64,000 nucleotides of DNA from Butyrivibrio sp. FCS014 (GCF_000526935.1 NZ_JAHA01000010.1:1-64000), one strand, 5' to 3'. Counted from the stretch's first letter, positions 1 through 11,806 are shown. The notes: generated by a model from the sequence alone, not told the origin. Program-made: numbers and translations.

Positions 1-392
1 TCTGATCGTCACAGACCGCGGAAGAGAATTCAAGCATCCTGAAGCTCTTGAGTGTGGGAATAGATAACGTATTGAGAACAAGCATCTATTACTGTGATCC
101 TATGGCTTCATGGCAGAAGCCTCACTGTGAAAAGAATCATGAATACATCCGCAAGATATGCCCTCAGACAACAACTACCTTCGACAGACTTACCCAGGAT
201 GATGTCAATCTCATGATGAGTCCACATAAACAGTGCAAACCGTGAAAGCCTTGGAGGGCTCACACCCATTTAAACTAGCCCAAGATGATGCTTCCTAAAA
301 AGCTCTTAAAACACTTTGGCTTTGTGGGAAATACCCTCTGACGAAGTAATCCTCACTCCCGCGCGCTTTTAAAAGGAAAAATCGAGGTTTAA
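1..392 (+). pseudogene. IS30-family transposase C-terminal remnant, multiply frameshifted
   Basis: Piecewise translation recovers the conserved C-terminal part of an IS30-type DDE transposase: TDRGREF, then TSIYYCDPMASWQK, then HEYIRKI, then LTQDDVNLMM, then HINSANRESLGGLTP, then LPKKLLKHFG, then DEVILTPA and LLKGKIEV. The pieces lie in different frames, with shifts near positions 55, 215, 310 and 355, so no intact product can be made. The acidic DDE residue in the TDRG.EF block and the CDP/SWQK block are family hallmarks. The upstream part of the gene lies outside the window. Downstream follow a structured hairpin and inverted repeats that probably mark the element's right end. The family assignment is from motif recognition; the limits are approximate. 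Confidence 0.75.
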
Positions 393-434
393 AGCTCAGA
401 AGCTGTTCCTAGATTCTGAGTCAGAGGCAGTTAA

Positions 435-610
435 AGCAGCCACCTCGCTCCTGCGAGGCTTGTGCCCTTGATAGGTGCCTGAAGAAACGCTACAATGCTC
501 ATTCCGACCGATGAAAGCTATTGAAGCTGTTCCTGAGTTCCTCATCGTCGGCAACGGCTGCGAAGCGTTTTCTTCAGGTGCCTGTCAAGGGTGGCGGACG
601 GTGCCAATAC
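435..610. repeat. Long rod-like inverted repeat (structured element) beside the IS30 remnant
   Basis: Positions 465-491 and 564-591 form a 27-28 base imperfect inverted repeat. Inside it, 504-514 pairs with 542-551, extending the rod. A separate small hairpin lies at 443-458 (CCTCGC, TCCT loop, GCGAGG). The whole could fold as a single structured RNA of about 170 nt on either strand. I do not recognise a known RNA family. It lies between the transposase stop and the putative IS end, so it may be part of the element. Confidence 0.5.
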
Positions 611-691
611 ATAAATACAAAAAGCCACTAAGCATTACAAAATTTGAAAGAAATCTGCGGACGAGACCACCATATGTTCACCACGAGATAA

Positions 692-875
692 GTGGAATTT
701 AGTCTTGCAGAACCCAATTCCAGTTGTCAGCGACCGCATACTCTTTTTTATTTTAGCAAATGCATAAGTGGCTAAATTCCACAATAAAGGGTCTGACAAA
801 ATATGTCAAACCCTCTAAAAAGCTGAATTTAGTCTTCAGTATGGAATTTACTTTTACATGTGGAATTTAAACTAT
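692..875. repeat. Inverted repeats, probable right end of the IS30-like element
   Basis: GTGGAATTTAG (692-702) is repeated inverted as CTAAATTCCAC (772-782), a perfect 11-base match. GAATTTAGTCTT occurs at about 695 and again at about 826, and further GGAATTTA copies follow to about 870. A hairpin of the form GGGTCTGACA / TGTCAAACCC lies at about 788-813 and could act as a terminator. No gene is visible from 393 to 898. Confidence 0.4.
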
Positions 876-898
876 TCATTCAATCTTATTTATTTCTA

Positions 899-1382
899 TT
901 ACAAATACTTGAATTCGTAGCTTATTTTCCCGTCATCTCCGATCTCCAGGATCATGTAGCTGGGCCTTCTTCCCTCCTGTCCTGGGGTAGGAAAGGCTTC
1001 CGGGATTAAAGAGCCAGATGCCGTCAATACACTTGGCAACAGGCTTGTGGGTGTGACCAAAGAAGGCGATGTCAGCGCCTCGGTAGGCCGCTTCCGCCCT
1101 CAGATTCTCAAGATCCATGGACACCATATAGTGATGGCCGTGGGTGATAAGAACCTTGTGGCCCGCAAGTTCTGCCTCTATCTCCCTGTTAAGGTCGGAG
1201 AAGAAGTCATTGTTACCGGCAACAAAATACACGGGGCAGCCGGCTGCCAGGGCAAAACGCCCTTCAGATCCTTCAAAATCCCCGCAGTGGATCACCCCGT
1301 CCAGGGGCCCCACAAGGTCCAAAACCGTATAAAAATTGTCGTCATGTCCGTGTGTATCACTGACAACCAGGTACTTATGCAT
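899..1382 (-). CDS. YfcE/MJ0936-type metallophosphoesterase (single frameshift near the 3' end)
   Basis: Small calcineurin-like phosphodiesterase of the YfcE/MJ0936 type, about 160 residues when restored. The metal-binding blocks are all present in order: SDTHGH (residues 8-13), HCGDFEG, AGNNDFF, THGHHY and FGHTHKP, followed by NPGSLSYP. After this the frame breaks. Removing one C from a CCCC run near 985 restores [18 protein letters not shown] and a stop at 899, which is the usual C-terminus of the family. The start overlaps the rdgB stop by a few bases, so the two are translationally coupled; rdgB and yfcE neighbours are common in Firmicutes. The in vivo substrate of this family is unsettled. 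The break is probably a sequencing error. Confidence 0.85.
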
Positions 1383-2005
1383 TGTCGGAAAGCTCCTCTT
1401 TCAAAAGCTCGGCCATTGCCCTTAAAGCCTTTCCTCTGTGGCTTATGGCATTCTTCTCCTCGGGAGAAAGCTCTGCGCTGGTCTTGCCATACTCCGGCAA
1501 AAAGAAAATGGGATCATAGCCAAAGCCGTTCTCTCCGGCGATCTCGTATCCGATCCTGCCCTCCATTTTTGCCTATGGTATCGATCTTCCCTGCGCCGGG
1601 AAGGGTGGCTGCAATGGCGCAGACGAATCTTGCGCTTCGCTCCTCATCCTTGGCATCCGCCAATCTCTCGATTATTATGCGGTTCTTTTCGGTATATGGT
1701 GTGTCTTTTCCCAGGTATCTTGCGGAATAGATGCCCGGTTCGCCGTTAAGGAAATCAATCTCGAGTCCCGAGTCGTCCGCCAAAACCACTGTGTGGTCTG
1801 CTGCCTCAGGATCTTTTTCCTTCAAAAGCTCATATATGGCATCGGCCTTGATCCTGGCATTTTCGGCAAAAGAGCTGCCGTCTTCCACCACGTCCTCGAA
1901 AACGCCCGCTTCCTTCATGGAAAGGATCTCGGCGTTAAGGCCGCCTAAAATCTCGCGAATTTCCCTCATTTTGTCCTTGTTGCCTGTGGCAAATACTATT
2001 CTCAT
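1375..2005 (-). CDS. rdgB: RdgB/HAM1 XTP/dITP pyrophosphatase (single frameshift)
   Basis: Non-canonical purine NTP pyrophosphatase that removes ITP, dITP and XTP from the nucleotide pool. The N-terminal nucleotide-binding block [12 protein letters not shown], the central ADDSGLEID and GIYSARYLG blocks, and the C-terminal GFGYDPIFF and ISHRGKAL blocks are all present. They fall in two frames. Removing one A from the AAAAA run near 1569 joins IDTIGK to MEGRIGYEI and gives one protein of about 209 residues, the normal family length. The start ATG overlaps the stop of the upstream amidase-like gene in an ATGA arrangement. The break is probably a sequencing error. Confidence 0.9.
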
Positions 2006-3055
2006 TCCATCTCCTCAAAGGCCTGTAAAAGAGCCTGATAAAGCCCTTCAGCCATCTTCTTTTTGTAGTCGTCTTCCGAAAGGCGCCGCTTGTCTCCCGA
2101 GCCCTGCAGATTTCCCATGTCCAGACGGACCGCCGGGATCCTGCAGTCCATTATCATTTCAGCTTCAGGACCTGCAGGTTTTACTCCGCCTGCATCAGCA
2201 CCTGAGGCCGCCAGACAGCTCTTTTCCACCAGGTTTGCGAAGGCCGCATTGTTGAAGCCCCTGATAAAAAATCTATCGTTGTAGTAGGAAGTTATTCCGT
2301 CCGTCCGGTCAGGAGCCATGTTGCAGGTCAGCTCCACGTAAAGGTCCGCTCCGCTGTCCTTCAAAAAGCTTCTGCCTCTGCTCAGGGGAAACATCCGTAT
2401 CTCCGAGCCTTGTGTAGTAAATCCTGATTCCGGATTCAGGCTTTTTGGCGGTCTCCTCACGAAGGGCCAGAGCCACGTCAAGGTTAATATCCTTCTCCGA
2501 AAGTTCCTCGGAAAAATACCCGGTATCGCTGCCTCCGCAGGCAGGGTCAACCACCGCTATATGATCGTACTTGTCCTTGGGCCTGCTAAAGCGCACCTCG
2601 ATGGTACTGGAATCCGTCAGGGAGCTCTCGTTGACGTAGAGCCCGTCCAGGGTAAAGTCAAGGCACACGCTTCCCGTGTCGTTCTCCTTGATACAGACGG
2701 CCTTCTCCAGAATATCCAGATCCGTCCGCACGGGATTATCCAGGTAAAATCCCTCTTCCCGGCTGTCTATGTAGATGAGGAGCTCATTATCAATGTAGCG
2801 GTCCTCAAGGACTATATCATCGGAACTGACGCTCTTGGATAAGGGAATTATCAGCGTATTCTCTTTGCCCGCAGGAACGTTCCTGTCGATCAGCAGCGAA
2901 TATGAGTCATCGGCGTTTCCTCTGTCAATGTGAGCCTCTGCAGCATCCGTGATCATGATGTGCTTGGTGGCCGAGCGGTGAACCATAAGGCCTATGGCCA
3001 GCACCGCGAAGACAGAGGCTTTTATCGCCATCTTTTTCATGTCTTCATTGGTCAT
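2002..3055 (-). CDS. Amidase_3-like protein with degenerate zinc site (single frameshift)
   Basis: An N-terminal membrane anchor (about residues 8-25) is followed by a roughly 130-residue beta-rich region and a C-terminal fold resembling N-acetylmuramoyl-L-alanine amidase type 3. The alignable blocks are VVDPACGGSDTGY (usual DPGHGG), EKDINLDVAL, YYTRLGDTDVSPEQRQ, ADLYVELTCN (usual SIHAN) and IPAVRLDMG (usual PAVLVExGF). Three of the four zinc or catalytic residues are replaced: His by Cys, His by Thr, and Glu by Asp. Only the Glu of EKDIN remains. Removing one T from the TTTTT run near 2366 joins the two frames. It overlaps rlmL upstream and rdgB downstream by ATGA. Probably a non-catalytic or altered amidase homologue; its function is unknown. 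Confidence 0.7.
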
Positions 3056-4207
3056 TGCTGTTTGTCTCTCTTAGGCGGCTTCGGGCCCATAAACTGGTAA
3101 AAATAGGTCTTCAGCATACCGTTGTATATCTTGCGGTTCTTGTCGGCTTTGCGGCCGATGAACTTCTCCGCCTGCTCAAAGCCGGTGATAAGGTACATTG
3201 ACCAGGAATCCAGGGCTTTGTACCTCTCGCCGATAGTCTTGTAGAGGGCATTCAGCTCATTCTTTTCCCCGATTCTCTCACCGTAGGGCGGGTTGGTTAT
3301 GATAAAGCCGTATTTCTTCCTGTGGCTTAAATCCGCTATGTCTCTGGTCTGGAAATGGATCATGTGCTCCACTCCGGCCTTTCTTGCATTGATGCGGGCA
3401 ATCTCCACCATCTCGGGGTCAAGGTCGTACCCCTGGATGTCCACCTCAACATCAGTCAGGATCTCGTCCCTGGCCTCTTCCCTGACATCTTCCCAGTTCT
3501 GAGGGTCGATGAGGTGCGTCCAGGCCTCAGCAGTGAAATGCCTGTTCATGCCCGGCGCAATGTGGGCTGCCATCATGGCTGCCTCGATGGGAATGGTACC
3601 GCTGCCGCAGAAGGGATCGACCAGGATCCTGTCTGCGCGCCAGGGAGTGAGCATGATAAGTGCCGCCGCGAGATTCTCGGCGATGGGAGCCTTGGATTCC
3701 AGCTTCCTGTAGCCTCTCTTGTGCAGGGAATCTCCGGTGGTATCAAGGGCCACCGTGACCTCGTCCTTCAAAAAGGAACACGCGCACAGGGTAGTCGTCG
3801 CCGTCCTCAGGGAAGCGGTCAACGTCGTAGCTCTCCTTCATCCTCTCCACCATGGCCTTCTTCATAATGGACTGAATATCTGACGGGGAAAAGAGCTTGC
3901 TCTTTACGCTGGAGGCCTTCTTAACCCAGAAACGCCCGTTACGGGGGATATATTCCTCCCACTCAAGGCCTTTGGTTCCCTGGAAAAGATCCTCAAAGCT
4001 CTCCGCGTGGAAGCTTCCAACCTTGATCAGTACTCTCTCTGCAGTTCTAAGGCCGATGTTGGCACGACAAACAGCGTCAGGATCGCCGGCAAAGGTCACA
4101 CGGCCATCTGACACTTCAGTGATATCGTACCCCAGATCGATTATTTCTTTTTTTAATACTGCCTCCAGACCGAAATGGCAGGGGGCTATAAGTTCAAATC
4201 TTTTCAT
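3052..4207 (-). CDS. THUMP-domain class I SAM-dependent RNA methyltransferase, RlmL/YpsC type (single frameshift)
   Basis: Predicted 23S rRNA N2-guanine methyltransferase of the RlmL N-terminal-half/YpsC family. An N-terminal ferredoxin-like and THUMP region (residues about 1-150, starting MKRFELIAPCHFGLEAVLKKE) is followed by a Rossmann methyltransferase domain with DPFCGSGTIPIEAA (SAM-binding), the acidic DLDPEMVEIA loop and the catalytic TNPPYGERIG. Restored length is about 384 residues, normal for YpsC. Removing one T from the TTTTT run near 3772 joins RVFL to KDEVTVALDTTG. It is the first gene of the four-gene overlapping operon. A TATAAT box lies only about 12 bases before the ATG, with no clear Shine-Dalgarno sequence between. 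Confidence 0.85.
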
Positions 4208-4234
4208 ACCGTGTAATTATAACATTTAACGCAA

Positions 4235-4274
4235 AGAGCCGCCACAAGAATGCAAATGCTCTTGCAGCGGCTCT
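4235..4274 (-). terminator. Hairpin downstream of the giant pectinase gene
   Basis: AGAGCCGC and CAAGA pair with TCTTG and GCGGCTCT around a 10-base loop. On the minus strand it follows the pectinase stop (4321) and is trailed by TTTGCG, a weak T-tract. It separates the pectinase gene from the rlmL promoter. Confidence 0.6.
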
Positions 4275-4320
4275 CCGCAAAAATGTTTTATGAAAGGGCT
4301 GATTTATGAAAATGAATAAA

Positions 4321-7300
4321 TCACTTGGTTATGTGCAGGACTGCCAAAAGTTTTGCCAAAAGTCCTGTCTTGATGGCTATTGCCACAGCTGCGATGATCA
4401 CTACTGCTGCGCCTGCCGCAATAGGAAGTACCGGTGAAGGAGCTGCTGTGCCGGGAGTGTCTGTTGTAGGCGTCTGCTCGTCGGCAATTGTGGTTGCATC
4501 GCCGTTTGCGGAGGCTGCTGTATTGTTGCCGGCTGCTGTATTGTTGCCGGCTGCTGTTTCTGTGCCTGCTGCGGTGCTGTTGTTGTCGGTATTTGCTGCT
4601 TCTGTGGTGCCTGCGCTGTTAGCATCGCCGTTTGCTGTGTTTGTATTATCGGAAGCTGCGGTGTTATCTGTTGCAGCGCCTGCGTTGCCGGTAGTTGTTC
4701 CGGCATTTGCGCCTGTTGAAGTGCCTGTTCCTGTGGTTGTTCCGGCATTTGCGCCTGTTGAGGTGCCTGTGCCGGTGGTTGTGCCGGCGCTCGTGTTGCC
4801 TGTAGATGTGCTTGTGCTGCCGGATGTGCTGCCACTGCCTGAGCTTGTGCTTCCACTGCCGGTTGAGCTGCTGCCTGAACTGCTGCTTCCGCTGTCGGAT
4901 GAGCTGCCGGAGCCGCTACCATTGCCGGAGCCGCTGCTGCTTGAGCCCGAGCCGCTTCCGCTGCCGGAGCCTGAGCCCGATCCACTGTTTCCGCTGCCAT
5001 TTCCGGACTCCTCTTCCTCTTTATCCTTCGCGGAATCCTCTGCAGAACCGGAGATATCGCTCTGGTCCTTGATTGCCTCATAGTTGCCGCCAAGATCCGC
5101 AACAATGCCTGACGGTGTAAGGCCTGCGTCAACAAGCGCCTTTGCGCCGGCATCGGTGAGCTTAAGGAAATCTCCAAGGTCAATGGAGCCGTCGGCTGTT
5201 CTTAAGGAAGCTGCAACTGCGTAAGGATCTGATGCGTTTGCGTAAGGAGCATCCAGTGATACAAACCAATCGTCTGTAACCTTGAGGCCTTCACTGTTTG
5301 CGCTTTCGCCATCCATCCAGTAGAAGTTATCCTTGCCGTAGATCTTGCTTGTGTCCTGTGTTCCCTTGGGCTTTATGTTCTCATTGGTGCTCTTGCCTGT
5401 TGTTCTGTAGGAGAGAACGCCCTCAACATAATAATCTGTGTTAGCTGTATCATTTGTATAAAGAGCTACGTTGTTGCTTCCGTTGTTGAAGGACATGCTG
5501 TTGTAAACCTGGATGTCAGGGCCTGAGTTGGAATCAATACCCTTTGCCTTGTTGCCCCATGCCACGGAGTTGATGAGTCTGTGAGCTCCCTGAATGCTGG
5601 AGCCGCCCATCTTGAATCCGTTACCGTTTCCTTCATTGGTGCCGTCAACTCCATAGCCGTTTGCAAATGCTACAGAATTTCTGATGGTCACCTTACCGAT
5701 AGGACCTGACTCTACCTTTGCAAAGAGATCCCATCCGTCATCTGCGTTGTTGTAGGAGATACATCCGTCAAATACGATGCCCTCGCCGCAGGTGAGCTTT
5801 GCCGCAAAGCCGTCAGCATCCTCATAGCCAAGATCGGCGTTGCTGTAGGATGTGCAGTTGAGTATAAGGTCATAGCTTGGCCACTCATCAAATCCGTCTG
5901 TAGTAAGGTATCTGCTTACCTGAATACCTGTGTTTCCGTTCTCATAAGTCCTGATATCCTCAAGAGTCATGTGACTTCCGGATACCTGGATACCCTTCTG
6001 GGCATTGGCTGACTTTGTGCAGTCGATTCCGCTGATATACCAGTAATCACCGGCAAAAATGAATCCTGCGCACTTTCCGCCAAAATCAAATATTGCTCTT
6101 CCATTAGGAGCCGCCATCTTAATAGGCTTTGAAGGTGTTCCGTCTATTCCCCTTTCAACTTTGACTGTACTGCTAAGGTTGTAAGTTCCGGGTGCAAGCT
6201 CAATGGTCTGTCCGGGCTGAACATACTTAACTGCTGTGTAAATGTCCACAGGGTTGTTTTCGGTTCCGTCTCCTGTTGACTTACCGTTCTGAGTTACATA
6301 GATCTTTTCCCCGTTATTGATGGTTGCGTACTTAACTGTATGAGTAAACTCTGATGTCTCATAGGAGCTAAGGAACTGGTACTCATCATCCTCGGGATGG
6401 AAATCCGCATCAGGAGTAAATGTCACTGCAAATTTATTATCTCCCTTTGCAAGTTTAGTAATAACACTTGTTACTTCACCGGCTTTTACAGCCTCTCCAT
6501 CAACGAGAATCTTTCCGGCTGAGTCTTTGACAGTGAGCACACCGTCAGCATTTCCTGAATACTGAAGTTCATACTTCTCTGTATTTGAATAGGTAGCTGA
6601 GATGATGCTGTAAGCAGGTGCTACATATGTAACAGGTCTGTCCTCAGCGGACTCATCCTCTGAAGGATCGATGGTTGTAAGCTCTACGTCTTTAAATGTC
6701 GCCTTCACGTTTCTGGACGCAAAGAATCCGATGTAAACATTTCCGGAATCCAGTTTGGAAAGTGCCTCTGTGTCATAGAACTTCTTCTGAGAGATCACGT
6801 TGTCATTTCCGTCAAGATATGAAACAAAATATCCCGTGTTATTCTTCTGTATCCTTAACCTTATCTCGGTAAGAGGCTGGTCGCAGGTTCCTAAATCTTT
6901 TTCTGTGGTCTCATTGGCGATAATATTTCCGCCGTAACCCAGAGGCCCGAAGCTCTTCTCCAGTGTGTACATATTGGTGGAGAACTGATTGTTTACCACA
7001 TCAGTGTTATTAGCTTCAAAAGCTGAAAGATTATCAGATGTAACGCCTTTCTTCTCCTGTGCCCCAAGGCCGAGCTTCATTGTAATCTTTGTATATCCGG
7101 GAGTATTTACAGTATAGGTCTCTCCGGTCTCGGGATCATAGCCGTACTCAACCTTGGTTGCGGAGGCCATGTAACTGTTGTTCCAGAATACTGAAGCATC
7201 TCCGTTAACACCGACTCTGTCAGCCGCCATAAGGCCGAAGCCCTCCTGGCCGTTTGAAAGAATCCACTCATCAATAACAGCTGTTGCTGTAAAAGTAAAG

Positions 7301-10300
7301 TTCTGATCTGCAGGGACTGCAGTGTAGTAGAAGGAAAGACCGTCTGTGGAGCCAGGAACGATCTTGCCCTTACCATTCACTGCCCATACGCTTACGGTAT
7401 CATCCTGATTTACGCTGTAGCCGCATTCACTTGCCTTTGATGAAATTCCCTGTCCAAATGCCGAGAATACCCACTCGGTCTCAGCGTCCTTTGTAACCGT
7501 GATGTTTACTGAGCTTTCTTCGGAAACATCTGTTATTGTTTCATTTTCTTCAACTCTGTCGCGATTTGCTATAACAGCAAGCTTGTACTCATTTCCAACT
7601 GTAAGACTTGTAAAGATATAGGAATACTCTGTCTTGTTGTTGGTCACAACCTCAGAAGGTGTGTAGGCAGCCTTGGTTGTAAGTCCTGCCGCACTTGAAA
7701 GATCTGTTGTAACGATACTGTAGGATGTTGCCTCAGGTACGGAGTAAAACTTAAGAACAACCTTTCCTGCGCCTTTATTTGTTGCAACTTTGATTCCGGG
7801 TGCCGCAAGAGGAAGAACAAACTTAAGGTTCTCTGACTTGTCGCTGTTCTTGTCCTCCTCATCTATTCTGTGAGCTGCCACAACAAAGTAGTACTCGCCG
7901 GATGCGGAAGGAGTAAATGTTGCTGTACCATTGTCTACCTTGGAGGCGTTCATGACCTTCTCATCTGTCTTGGCATCATACATAACTGCTGTTACGGAAT
8001 CAGCTCCGTCATAACCGGTCTCTACGGTGAATTTAACGTTTATGGTCTTACCGTCCTCAGAAAGTGAGATCTTGTCGATAACGGGAGCCGCAACTTCACC
8101 CCAGGCCTTGCGTTCCTGCACAACTGCCTCTCCGCCTTTCTGAACAACAGTGATCTTATAGACTCTTGCGCCTCTGTTAAGCGTCGTATCCTCAGGTGAT
8201 ACAAATCTGTAGGTACCCTCTCCGAGGCCGTAATATGTAAGTGTAGCCTTGGATGTACCCGTAACGAACTCTATATTCTCATTATTTGAAACAGTAGTCT
8301 TGGCATCGCCGCTAACTCTAACCAGCGCAACCTTTGATGTGTTGGAGCCTCCTGTGGAGCTTGTCTCAATGGTCACATTGGCATTGCCTGTAACAATGAA
8401 CTCAAAGTAGCTGCTCTCAGACTTTCCAATCTCCGTTGAGGTTACCTTTTGGGTGCTGGAGTTAATGCGCTTTGTAACACCGCCATAAGCTGTGATATAA
8501 CCGTTGGCAAAAGTTGTTCCTACTTCAATAACTTCTTTGTCCTTTGCAGCAGTAAGGGTTGTAGCGTCAAATACATAGGTAGTTTCGGCAGCGCCGCCTT
8601 CGGGTTCCTCAGGGTCAACATTAACCTTTTCTGTAGGGATAACAATCTTCATGTCATCGCCGTTGTCAGCAAAAGGATCCCATGTTCCAAGGAAAGTCTC
8701 TACCGAGATGCTCTTTCCGTCGGTGGTCTCTTCCTTGTCACTTACCGGGGCCCAGCTGACTCTTTTGCCCGTATTATCAACGCCCTCTGCCATCTCATAG
8801 GTGCCGTACTCGACGTTCCTTTCGGTTGTGCCGCTGAGTGTTGAAAGCCAGCCATCGGGCATAATAAGGGATGCCGATGATGCCTTGTGCTGATAGCAGG
8901 TTGCATCCACTACAGTGTTGTAGAACACTACTTCGGAGGTGTTTGCCGCCCATGGTCTTCCCAGATATCCGGCCTTTGAACCGTAGGAAGAAGCTGTGTT
9001 TTCTCCGGGAACAGTGGATGTTACCTTACAGTTGTACATAAGGTAGCCTCTTGTTGCAGCGTCTTTCTGCTGAGCGGCTGTGATGTAGCCGACGTCATTG
9101 CTGTCCTCGGAAGTATTGAATATAAGGTTACACTTAGCAAAAACAGCTGTCATTCCGCCGAAGATATAGTCTGTTCCGCCATAGATATCGCAGTTGTAAT
9201 ATGCTTCCTTTGAACCGGGATCACCGTAAAGTGTGTCCTGACGTCCAATGAATGCGCAGTGGTTGAAATATGTCTTGTCTGCAGCTGTGCGGATTGCCAT
9301 AGCTGCGGCTCTTTCAACGTATTTTTTGTCCTGAACGGTCACATCTCCGGCAGACAGGCCCGCGCGGGGAGCCGATCCCTCTTTTGCGGAGCTCTGCTTA
9401 ACAATGGTGTCGGCAGCCGCAAGATCTGACTGATACTGGTTAAAAGAGTTCTCAAAAATAATATCGTAAGCTTCAAAGCCGGCTGCATTCACAACAACCG
9501 TTGCGTTCCAGTAGCTGCCTGAGGTTGTGCCGCTGCCGGGATTTGTAAATGAAGGATATCCGTTGTAGTTGTTTACCTCCAGAAGCTTGGCATCATATTT
9601 GCAGTCATCGCCCATGCTGTAGTAAGTGTAGCCATGGCCGTAGTAGCCTGTGATCCTTACGGAATCCTGTGCAAGGGAAATGCCCTTGTTTACAGGAGTG
9701 ATGCTTGCGCCCTTTACGGCGTTCTCAAAGGTAACGTTGGGTGTGTCGATAACCAGCATTTCCTGGTAGTCGCCGGGCTGGATCTTTACTGTAACTCTCT
9801 GCTGTGAAGCATCCCTGTCCATGTTGCGGATCGCTTCCAGAGCCTCATTTATTGTGCTGTAGTCCTTGCCCTGACCAACGGTAACGGTCTCGGAATAAGG
9901 AATCTTCTCAGGTGCTTTGGTAGATACGATGGGCACCTTAACAACGTGCTCGATATCCGCCTCGTGGATAATAGCGTCATAGGAGTGCTTCTCGTCGAAT
10001 TCGTATCCCGAAGGAACACCTGATACATCAAGTCTGTACTGTCCTTCTCTCAAAGCAGCTGATTCATCAGCAATATCTTTTCCCGAGAAGGTGTATTTGT
10101 AGGTTGTGTCCGCAAAGTCCTTCTCCTTATCCAGAAGAATGAAGGTAAAGCTTGCATTCTCAAGGTCTGCCATGGTGAGGTCGCTCTCAGTTACCTCTAC
10201 GAAAACCGGTACAACAACCTTCTGGACAAAAGAAATTACGGCGTCTGCTGTTTTCTTGTCAGCCTTAAAGGTTTTGGTCAAAAGCTCGTAGTCATCAACG

Positions 10301-11806
10301 CCAAGCGCTGTAAGGTCGTATTCCACGCCCTTTTCAAGGGTAACCTCAAAGGATCCGTCACTTGCAAGCTCAAACTTTGGAACATAAACGGAGGTCTCGG
10401 ACTTTGGAGCAAATACAAGCTCAAGGTTTTTCTCGAACCCTTCCGGCATTCCGGCGCCGTATACAAACTCAAGATTTCCCTTTACAGAAACCAGCTCAAC
10501 AGCAGACACGGCAACATCCATGGTTGTGTCACCGGAAATGCTCACTGCGCTGTCTGAAGTGATGATATACTCATCAGCTCCCTCAAGAGACATCTTGTAT
10601 TCAAAGCCCTGAGCCAGAACAGCGCTGTAGTTGCCGTCCGAAACGGTGGCCTTTACTTCGTTGCCGTTTTTGGTATTGGTGAAAACAATGTCAAAAGAGC
10701 CTGTTCCATCAAAGCCTGAAACAGAGCCTGAAAGAACGCTGTACTTGGCGTGCTCGCGGTAAACCCTGGCAACTACCAGCTTCTCTTCTATTGAGTACAG
10801 CTTGTATTTTGATGTAGCAGCGGGATAGAAGACCATCTTCTTGGCCTTGCCGGAGCCAAGATTGAATACATCAGATGCCTTATCCGTAGAATCACTCTCA
10901 TTCTCAAAAACAAGAGTGGATTCAGTGCCGTTACTGGACACATAGTATGTCATTGTGTCATCGGCCTGACATGCAACCGAAAGGTATACGTCAGTACTCG
11001 CCTTTATATTCGAATACAGATAGCCGCTAAGGCTGGTCCCGTCATCCGCAACAAGGCTCTTTTCATCATATCTTGTCACTTCCGTATTGGTGGTTCTGAT
11101 ACGGTGGCTGGTCTTGCCTGCAGCGTTAAATGAAAAGTCTCCGCCGTCAATGGAAAAATCTCCAACACTGACTCCTGTGGATCCGGGTTCAATGTTACTA
11201 TTTGCATTAAAGCTGTTAAGGGTAGCCACATCAAGCCTGTTGTTGTAGGCGTCTCCCAGATTCTCTGCACCGAAATCCCATACGTCTGTCTTGGAATCGT
11301 CAAAAGACCTGTCGGAAACAGCCGCAGCTTTCACAGCGCCAAGGACAGCTTTGGTCTTTAACGCCTCTTTCACAGTCTCCTCCTCGGCCTCTTCCCCGGT
11401 TTCCTCTTCGGCTTCCTTGGCCTCTTCCCCGGCTTCCTTAGACTCTTCGGTCTCCTCTATAGTCTCTTCTTTTGCTGCTTCCTGTGTTGTAGCTTCCAAG
11501 GAAGCATCCTTCTTCTCGTCTTCATCAGAAAAAGCAGCCTTTTTTCTCGTCTGCGCCTTCCTCGTCATCTTCGGATGAAAGGCCGCCTGTGGCTGCATCT
11601 GTCTTGCCTGAGCCCGCATCGTCATCAGGTTCAGTATCTTCTTGTGAAACCGCTTCCACTTCAGTCTCAGATGTCTCAGCGCCGGTTTCCGCAAAGGCCA
11701 CCGCTCCGGACAAGTTAAAAGACATAGTGGAGAGCCCCATAGTTACTGAAAGAATCGCCGCCATGATGCCCGCAGCAACCTTTCCCCTTCTCGTTCTTCT
11801 TGTCAT
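4321..11806 (-). CDS. Giant surface pectinase: pectin methylesterase (CE8) plus pectate lyase (PL9), single frameshift
   Basis: Restored protein of about 2,494 residues. Start ATG at 11806 (MTRRTRRGKVAAG) follows GGGAGG. It has a signal peptide (residues about 1-37), a Glu/Ala-rich acidic stretch to about 150, beta-sandwich modules, then pectin methylesterase at about 640-1050 (GQGKDYSTI, GRQDTLYG, GGTDYIFGG, LGRPW supply catalytic Gln, Asp and Arg). FN3-like and lectin-like modules follow. A PL9 pectate lyase lies at about 1840-2250, with the ADGFAAK and DDGWDLF calcium sites and GNGFKMGGS carrying the predicted catalytic Lys. It ends in a Gly/Ser and Thr/Gly/Ala linker (about 2258-2445) and a C-terminal membrane segment. 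It should act outside the cell on homogalacturonan. The frame breaks in the acidic region; removing one A from an AAAAAA run near 11540 restores it. A cre-like site lies upstream. No LPXTG is seen. Confidence 0.85.

Noticed and set aside
475-702. 75-residue plus-strand frame after the IS30 remnant
   Set aside because: It lies across the long inverted repeat, has no clear ribosome site and no recognisable domain; the frame follows from the repeat structure.
2355-3790. Programmed frameshifting at the shared CTTTTTGAAGGAC sites
   Set aside because: The shift needed is +1 with no stop codon pause or stimulatory element, and neighbouring genes have unrelated homopolymer breaks; sequencing error is simpler.
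4325-5083. 252-residue Val/Pro/Leu-rich plus-strand frame
   Set aside because: It is the antisense of the Gly/Ser/Thr-rich linker of the pectinase; composition explains the open frame.
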